Below, piece after piece: positions 51,036 to 55,425 of a stretch of 55,425 nt of DNA. The number at the start of each line of letters is the position of its first letter. Within the stretch, counting starts at the first letter, position 1. Source of the stretch: Fulvivirga sp. (GTDB lineage: Bacteria > Bacteroidota > Bacteroidia > Cytophagales > Cyclobacteriaceae). The stretch is taken from contig JANQLQ010000302.1 in NCBI GenBank assembly GCA_028280565.1, positions 1 to 55,425 on the forward strand, in the 5' to 3' direction. The position numbers and the translations under genes are program-made. The notes below the pieces were generated by a model, which ran no database searches, was not told the origin of the DNA, and saw only the letters and a list, made by a program, of their open reading frames with translations.

Positions 51036-51830
51036 ATGAATACCACCCTCTTTCCTGCCCAAGGAAGCAATATTTATTTGATTATAAACAACGGCGCCAG
51101 GGTTTTGCAAAACAAATACTTTGACTTCGCCTCGTACTTGTCAAAAAATCAAATAAATGTTGTCACCTACGATTACCGAGATATGATAAGCACCGAAAAA
51201 GATTTCCCGGAAATACAGGGTTCTATTCTACAATGGGCGAAACGGGATATGGGTGATGTCATGGGGCATATCTTAGAAAAAGACCCCGCGGCCAATATCT
51301 TTATACTCGGTCATAGCCTAGGGGGGCAAATCATAGGTTTGTCGGAGTGGTCTACTAAGGCGAAAGGAATAGTCTTGGTAGCTACACAAACGGGATACTA
51401 TCGATACTGGAAGTTTCCTTTCAATATAATCAACTATTCTCTATGGTATTTCTTAATTCCCCATTTTGTCCGGGTTTACGGGTATTTCCCAGGGCGTAAG
51501 CAAAAGGGTACTGAAAATATGCCTAAGACGCCTGCCTTGGAATGGGCAAAGTGGTGCCAATCTCCCAAATACCTGTTTGACCATATCCCTAGGGAAGATC
51601 AATACTTTGAAAAAATAACGTGTCCGCTCTTATCCATAAGTTTTGATAACGATATATACGCCACAAGAGCGTCTGTAGATTGGTTCACAGCAAAATATTC
51701 TAGCGCTCAAGTGCATAAAGTCCATTACAAATCAAAAAAAATGAAATATAGCCATTCTGCTTTGTTTGAACCCAAGAATTTTTCTCAAATGGGAGATGAT
51801 CTTATTCGCTTTATAGAAAATGCCCTATGA
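51036..51830 (+). CDS. alpha/beta hydrolase, first paralogue (COG4757-like)
   Basis: A 264-residue alpha/beta hydrolase. The nucleophile elbow is GHSLGG with Ser94. A likely acid is D204 or D206 (SFDNDIYATR) and a likely base is H240 (YSHSALF). The central helical part (WYFLIPHFVRVYGYFPGR) is shared with the next protein. It lacks the GIGxS-type loop that its paralogue has near residue 62, which may indicate a different cap or substrate. The start at 51036 follows about 200 bp of AT-rich sequence. The stop codon overlaps the next start by 4 bases (ATGA). Confidence 0.85.
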   Translation: MNTTLFPAQGSNIYLIINNGARVLQNKYFDFASYLSKNQINVVTYDYRDMISTEKDFPEIQGSILQWAKRDMGDVMGHILEKDPAANIFILGHSLGGQIIGLSEWSTKAKGIVLVATQTGYYRYWKFPFNIINYSLWYFLIPHFVRVYGYFPGRKQKGTENMPKTPALEWAKWCQSPKYLFDHIPREDQYFEKITCPLLSISFDNDIYATRASVDWFTAKYSSAQVHKVHYKSKKMKYSHSALFEPKNFSQMGDDLIRFIENAL

Positions 51831-52675
51831 CTACTGCTACGATACAAACGGCCCATAACTACCCAGTTCAACTGACCACATTTGATCCTGGTTCTACCCC
51901 TAAAGGAATTGTGATCATAGCCCCTGCCACGGGAGTGAAACAGACGCTTTATTTTAAATTTTCCGATTATTTAAAGGACCATGGGTACGCGGTTTTCACG
52001 TTTGACTATGGTGGGATAGGTGCCTCAAGGAAAGGACCATTATCTAAATTCAATACCTCTGCCTCTGCATGGGGAAAAAATGACTTAGACGGAGTCATAG
52101 CATATGCACGAAAACAATACCCCGAAACAAAGATGTTCGTGGTCGGTCATAGCATAGGCGGGCAACTGATCGGGATCTCACCCGCCGGTACTAAAGCAGA
52201 CTCCATCGTATTAGTCGCTGCCCAGACAGGATATTGGAAGCTATGGAATGGACTCCAGAAGTATAAGATGTTCATGGTCTGGTATTTCTTGATCCCTGTT
52301 TTTACGAGGATGTTTGGGTATTTCCCTGGGAAAAAATTAGGGTCTTCTGAAGATTTGCCGAAAGATATGGCTTTAGAATGGCGCAAATGGTGTGTCAGCC
52401 CAAATTATCTCTTTGATCACCTGGCTGATGCCGCTGATGCTTACAAGACTATCCATTGTCCCATCTATTCCTACAGTGTTGAGGACGACAGCTATGCCCC
52501 CAAAATAACCGTAGACTGGCTGACTAATAAATACGAAAATGCTGAGATCACCAGGAGGCATCTAACGCTACAAGAACTAGGAGTGAAGAAAGTGGGACAC
52601 TTTGGTTTTTTCAGGAGCAAGAATAAGGAAACGATATGGAAACTTTTTTTGAACCACTTTGAAAATCAATTGTGA
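51827..52675 (+). CDS. alpha/beta hydrolase, second paralogue (COG4757-like)
   Basis: A 282-residue alpha/beta hydrolase clearly related to the preceding protein (shared VAAQTGYWKLW, WYFLIPVFTRMFGYFPGKK, EWRKWCVSPNYLFDH). Elements: GHSIGG nucleophile elbow with Ser109, acid D220 or D221 (VEDDSYAPK), base H258 (VGHFGFF). The two genes are a tandem duplication that has diverged. The natural substrates are unknown. In this operon, an esterase or acyltransferase role on membrane lipids is the likely reading. It ends 1 bp before the start of the cyclopropane synthase, or overlaps it by 17 bp if the longer start is used. Confidence 0.85.
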   Translation: MTTATIQTAHNYPVQLTTFDPGSTPKGIVIIAPATGVKQTLYFKFSDYLKDHGYAVFTFDYGGIGASRKGPLSKFNTSASAWGKNDLDGVIAYARKQYPETKMFVVGHSIGGQLIGISPAGTKADSIVLVAAQTGYWKLWNGLQKYKMFMVWYFLIPVFTRMFGYFPGKKLGSSEDLPKDMALEWRKWCVSPNYLFDHLADAADAYKTIHCPIYSYSVEDDSYAPKITVDWLTNKYENAEITRRHLTLQELGVKKVGHFGFFRSKNKETIWKLFLNHFENQL

Positions 52676-52676
52676 T

Positions 52677-53858
52677 ATGAGTAAAAAACTAGTCGATAGA
52701 ATCTTTAAAAATTATATCAAGAAGGGTTCCCTAACACTTCACTTGCCTAATAAAGAGATCCTTTCCTATGGCACCCAGGAAAATGGCTACCCTACCGTTG
52801 GCTTGCAAGTGGAGAATGAAAAAATGTTCAGCGAGATCATTAACAAAGGAAATTTAGGGTTAGGAGAGTCTTTCATGAAAAAATATTATTGCATGAAAGA
52901 AGGTAGCCTGTATGATTTTTTAGACATCCTATTGGTCAATGAAATAGACAGGAATATAAAAACCAATCCTAGCCTGCTTTTTTCCCTGCTTTTGAGGAGA
53001 ATGAGCGATTCACTTAAGGGGAAATCACATAACATAAGGAGGCATTACGATATAGGCTTCGATGTATTTAACTTCATGTTGGGTGAAAATCTCACCTACT
53101 CCTGTGGTTATTTGGTAAAGGAAGGTGACTCGATAAATGATCTACAATACCAAAAGTATCAAAGAATAATCAACAAAATACAACTCAAAGATGGAGAGCA
53201 CATTTTGGACATCGGATGCGGGTATGGAAGCTTTTTAATCTATGCCGCCGAACATTATAAAATATCCGGGATAGGAGTTACCAATAGCCGGCAGCACGCT
53301 GATTATGCAAACAAAAGAATAGAAGAAAAAGGGTTGGCAGGTAGTATCCAGATCCTGTGCGAGGATTACAAAAAAGTACCTGGCAATTTTGATAAGATCG
53401 TAAGCATCGGCATGCTTGAGCACGTTCCTAGGAAGGAATACAAAACTTACTTTCGCCTTGTCAGTCGTCTCCTAAAACCTACCGGGTCGGCATTGATACA
53501 TGCTGTAGGCTGTAACACCTACAAAAATGACCATGATCCGTTCATTCAAAAATATATTTTCCCGAACTCCAACCAACCCAAACTTTCAGAAATAGCTCAT
53601 CATGTAGAGCAGCAAGATATGGGGATCATTGATGTTGAAAACATGATCCGGCATTATCGGCCAACCGCTAAACACTGGTTAACAAATTTCAATAAATATA
53701 AAAACAAACTAAAAGATCTGTACACGGAAGAGTTTCACCGCATGTGGGAATACTATTTGTCTTGCTGCATTTCGGCTGCTCGATACTCGGATTCTTCCGT
53801 GTACCAGGTTTTGATCAATAAAAGTCAACTTAAAGATATAGGCTATGAACGTGTATGA
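52677..53858 (+). CDS. cyclopropane-fatty-acyl-phospholipid synthase family methyltransferase
   Basis: A 393-residue enzyme when started at 52677; an in-frame ATG at 52659 adds six residues and overlaps the previous gene. It transfers a methylene group from S-adenosylmethionine to double bonds of acyl chains in phospholipids. All active-site residues known from E. coli Cfa (382 residues) have counterparts: Cys143 (YSCGY), Glu248 (GMLEHV), His275 (LIHAVG) and Tyr327 (MIRHYRP). The SAM-binding motif is DIGCGYG (178-184). It is therefore probably a true cyclopropane or methyl-branching enzyme. It overlaps the desaturase gene by 14 bases. Confidence 0.93.
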   Translation: MSKKLVDRIFKNYIKKGSLTLHLPNKEILSYGTQENGYPTVGLQVENEKMFSEIINKGNLGLGESFMKKYYCMKEGSLYDFLDILLVNEIDRNIKTNPSLLFSLLLRRMSDSLKGKSHNIRRHYDIGFDVFNFMLGENLTYSCGYLVKEGDSINDLQYQKYQRIINKIQLKDGEHILDIGCGYGSFLIYAAEHYKISGIGVTNSRQHADYANKRIEEKGLAGSIQILCEDYKKVPGNFDKIVSIGMLEHVPRKEYKTYFRLVSRLLKPTGSALIHAVGCNTYKNDHDPFIQKYIFPNSNQPKLSEIAHHVEQQDMGIIDVENMIRHYRPTAKHWLTNFNKYKNKLKDLYTEEFHRMWEYYLSCCISAARYSDSSVYQVLINKSQLKDIGYERV

Positions 53859-54939
53859 CATCCCCATTGACAAATTTAAGAACTCCTATGAACGCTTGAG
53901 CCAGCACGTAAGAGATGCGGGCTATACCACTTCCATTTCAGAAAAATGGTCGGTTTTTGAATATTTCTCCCACATCCTTTTGCATCTCACCTTTCTTGCT
54001 TTGGCCGTACTTTACCAAGAAAACAGTCTACTCTTTTTCGGGTTTATGTTCCTCTCTGCCTTTCCCGGGATCGGTATCACCACCACTGCTCATACTGCAT
54101 CACACTATTCGCTGGTTAAAAGCAGGCGCCTCAATGACTTTTTTGTGTATTTCGGCTATGGTTTGCTTTTTGGGGCCTCCAGGGAGTATTGGATGCATAA
54201 GCATGTTAAAGTGCATCATCCTAACCCGAATATTGTAGGTATTGACGAGGATATTGATCTCATGCCCTGGTTCGTAATGAACAGGGATGACTATGACAAC
54301 GCTTCAAAGCTGAAGAAGCTATACTTTAGATTGCAGTTTTTGATCATTCCTTTTGCCTTGACCCTGAATTTATTCAATGTCCAAAAAGACGGGTTTATTC
54401 ATTTGTATCGACAAATACGAAAAAGGGGGGTTACTAAAAATATAAGCATCGATCTAGCCATCATTTCTTGTCATTTTATCCTTTGGCTAGCTGTGCCTTC
54501 CCTGTTTTTTGATTTTACCGATGTACTCCTTTTTTATTACATAAGGGCAGCTTTCATTGGTTATGGAATGTTCTCGGCCTTTGCCCCGGCACATTTCCCG
54601 GACAATACGTTATTCCTGCCCTTAAAAGAAAAAGAAATGGATTTTGTGATCCGCCAACTTTATACGACCACCAACTTCAGGGCAGGGATCATTGGGAAAT
54701 TCATATTGGGTGGAGTACAATATCAAATAGAGCATCACCTGTTTCCCAATTGCCATCATTATCATTATCCTAAGATCAATCTCTTGTTAAAGAAATTCTG
54801 CCAAGAGAATCACTTGCCTTACAATGAAATGGGTTGGCTCAAGGGAATTTGGGAATCACTAAAGGTGTTTTATAAGCCTAAAAAGGTTCAAGAGTTGCCC
54901 GTGGTGCTGCAAGCGCCTAGGGAAAAGGTTTTGGTATAA
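53845..54939 (+). CDS. membrane fatty acid desaturase
   Basis: A 364-residue integral-membrane desaturase. The three histidine boxes are present: HTASH (83-87), HKHVKVHH (118-125) and QIEHH (294-298). The QxxHH form of box 3 is typical of front-end desaturases, but there is no fused cytochrome b5 domain, so electrons must come from a ferredoxin or another donor. Two or more helical pairs span the membrane (residues about 40-75, 95-110, 165-180, 205-245). It starts inside the synthase gene and should be made from the same mRNA. Its double bond could provide the substrate of the synthase. Confidence 0.92.
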   Translation: MNVYDIPIDKFKNSYERLSQHVRDAGYTTSISEKWSVFEYFSHILLHLTFLALAVLYQENSLLFFGFMFLSAFPGIGITTTAHTASHYSLVKSRRLNDFFVYFGYGLLFGASREYWMHKHVKVHHPNPNIVGIDEDIDLMPWFVMNRDDYDNASKLKKLYFRLQFLIIPFALTLNLFNVQKDGFIHLYRQIRKRGVTKNISIDLAIISCHFILWLAVPSLFFDFTDVLLFYYIRAAFIGYGMFSAFAPAHFPDNTLFLPLKEKEMDFVIRQLYTTTNFRAGIIGKFILGGVQYQIEHHLFPNCHHYHYPKINLLLKKFCQENHLPYNEMGWLKGIWESLKVFYKPKKVQELPVVLQAPREKVLV

Positions 54940-55425
54940 TTAACCCTATCATTTCCATTGCTCCTTCCCGGGGAACATTTGTCAGAATTTGGTTGCCGGG
55001 TATTGTTTGCTTCTCGATCAATGAACTTTTGGCATTAACTAAAGCATTTTGGGAAACTCACCCTAGTCGTAGGTTAAGCGCAGCGGTCCTACGACTTAAC
55101 CATGGGGAGAGCGTTCCGCTCGGTAATGGACTTGCAACGTATACTTGAAACTAGGTGGTAAAAGCGAGTATTGTGGACGAGCCGAAAAGCGATTTATTCA
55201 GTAGCGCCAGGGACTACGCCGAGAGGAAAAGACTTACTTGATATAGCGTTTATCGAATGATGGTAGTTTTGGTGAAATTTTGCCGAGTTACAAACCCTAG
55301 GAATCATTAAAAAGACACACGTTACCCCTACCTAGCGCAAGTCTGTGACTTGCGTTTTAAAGATGAAAACGAGAGTCTTTGACTCGGCAAAATAAAGACA
55401 AACCTGGAAATTGAGCATAAAACAT
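54940..55425. other. intergenic region to the window end, with the right copy of direct repeat D
   Basis: About 485 bp without a recognised gene. Contains repeat D at 55057-55160 and a hairpin near 55336-55360 (GCGCAAGTCTGTGACTTGCG), the counterpart of the hairpin left of the cassette. What lies beyond 55425 is unknown. Confidence 0.6.
55057..55160. repeat. direct repeat D, right copy, flanking the lipid cassette
   Basis: About 104 bp, same orientation as 50444-50548. Same internal stem GTCGTAGG / CCTACGAC. Together the copies enclose the four-gene operon 51036-54939. Confidence 0.8.

Noticed and set aside
50444-55160. Lipid cassette as a classical transposon
   Set aside because: No transposase or integrase lies inside or next to the repeats; only repeat-mediated mobility can be proposed.

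Overview
The window looks like a chromosomal segment of a Bacteroidota bacterium, probably of the Cytophagales or a related order. The support is: TonB-dependent receptors with a carboxypeptidase-regulatory domain, a DUF4249 lipoprotein paired with a receptor, type IX secretion C-terminal domains of both type A and type B, a FecI/FecR/STN-receptor signalling set, a stand-alone receiver protein, and promoter boxes of the TTTG / TAnnTTTG type. GC content is moderate by eye. No phage genes, transposases, integrases, rRNA or CRISPR array were seen.

Layout. 363-3926: TonB-dependent receptor plus DUF4249 lipoprotein. 3939-4879: Xre-RES toxin-antitoxin module, minus strand. 5769-10036: xylose operon on the minus strand (transporter, xylulokinase, xylose isomerase), with a divergent NUDIX-type regulator at 10148-10837. 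12552-13402: a second Xre-RES module, plus strand. 13580-17289: outer-membrane beta-barrel receptor, YceI protein, response regulator. 17556-21684: lipoprotein and a large ABCG-type transporter. 22401-29641 (minus): YbbA/YbbP-like ABC transporter, a very large T9SS type B protein and a secreted DinB-fold protein; tesA lies divergently at 29840. 30522-31440: two BLUF photoreceptors in tandem, the second without an ATG at the expected place. 31539-35621 (minus): ECF sigma factor, FecR anti-sigma factor and STN-containing receptor, divergent from two lipoproteins made of four-cysteine repeats (35785-38993). 39444-39513: tRNA-Cys with a duplicated 3' end and terminator. 39682-41841: ribosomal protein S1. 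42107-45232: T9SS type A parallel beta-helix protein. 46410-48449: ABC ATPase plus TolC without permease or adaptor. 48929-50221: serine hydrolase. 51036-54939: operon of two paralogous alpha/beta hydrolases, a cyclopropane-fatty-acid synthase and a fatty acid desaturase, flanked by direct repeats of about 105 bp.

How the genes work together. Xylose uptake, isomerisation and phosphorylation form one pathway with a likely dedicated regulator. The FecI/FecR/receptor set is a surface-signalling system, and a shared 12-base motif suggests that it also drives the adjacent repeat lipoprotein. The last operon is probably a membrane-lipid modification cassette. It, the repeat lipoproteins and the second BLUF gene are the least ordinary parts of the window.

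Long intergenic stretches are unusually rich in dispersed repeat families (at least five, two to four copies each), and in hairpins, including a near-palindrome of about 163 bp at 5535-5697. Function calls come from reading protein motifs without database searches; residue positions are counted for the key motifs and approximate for domain limits.
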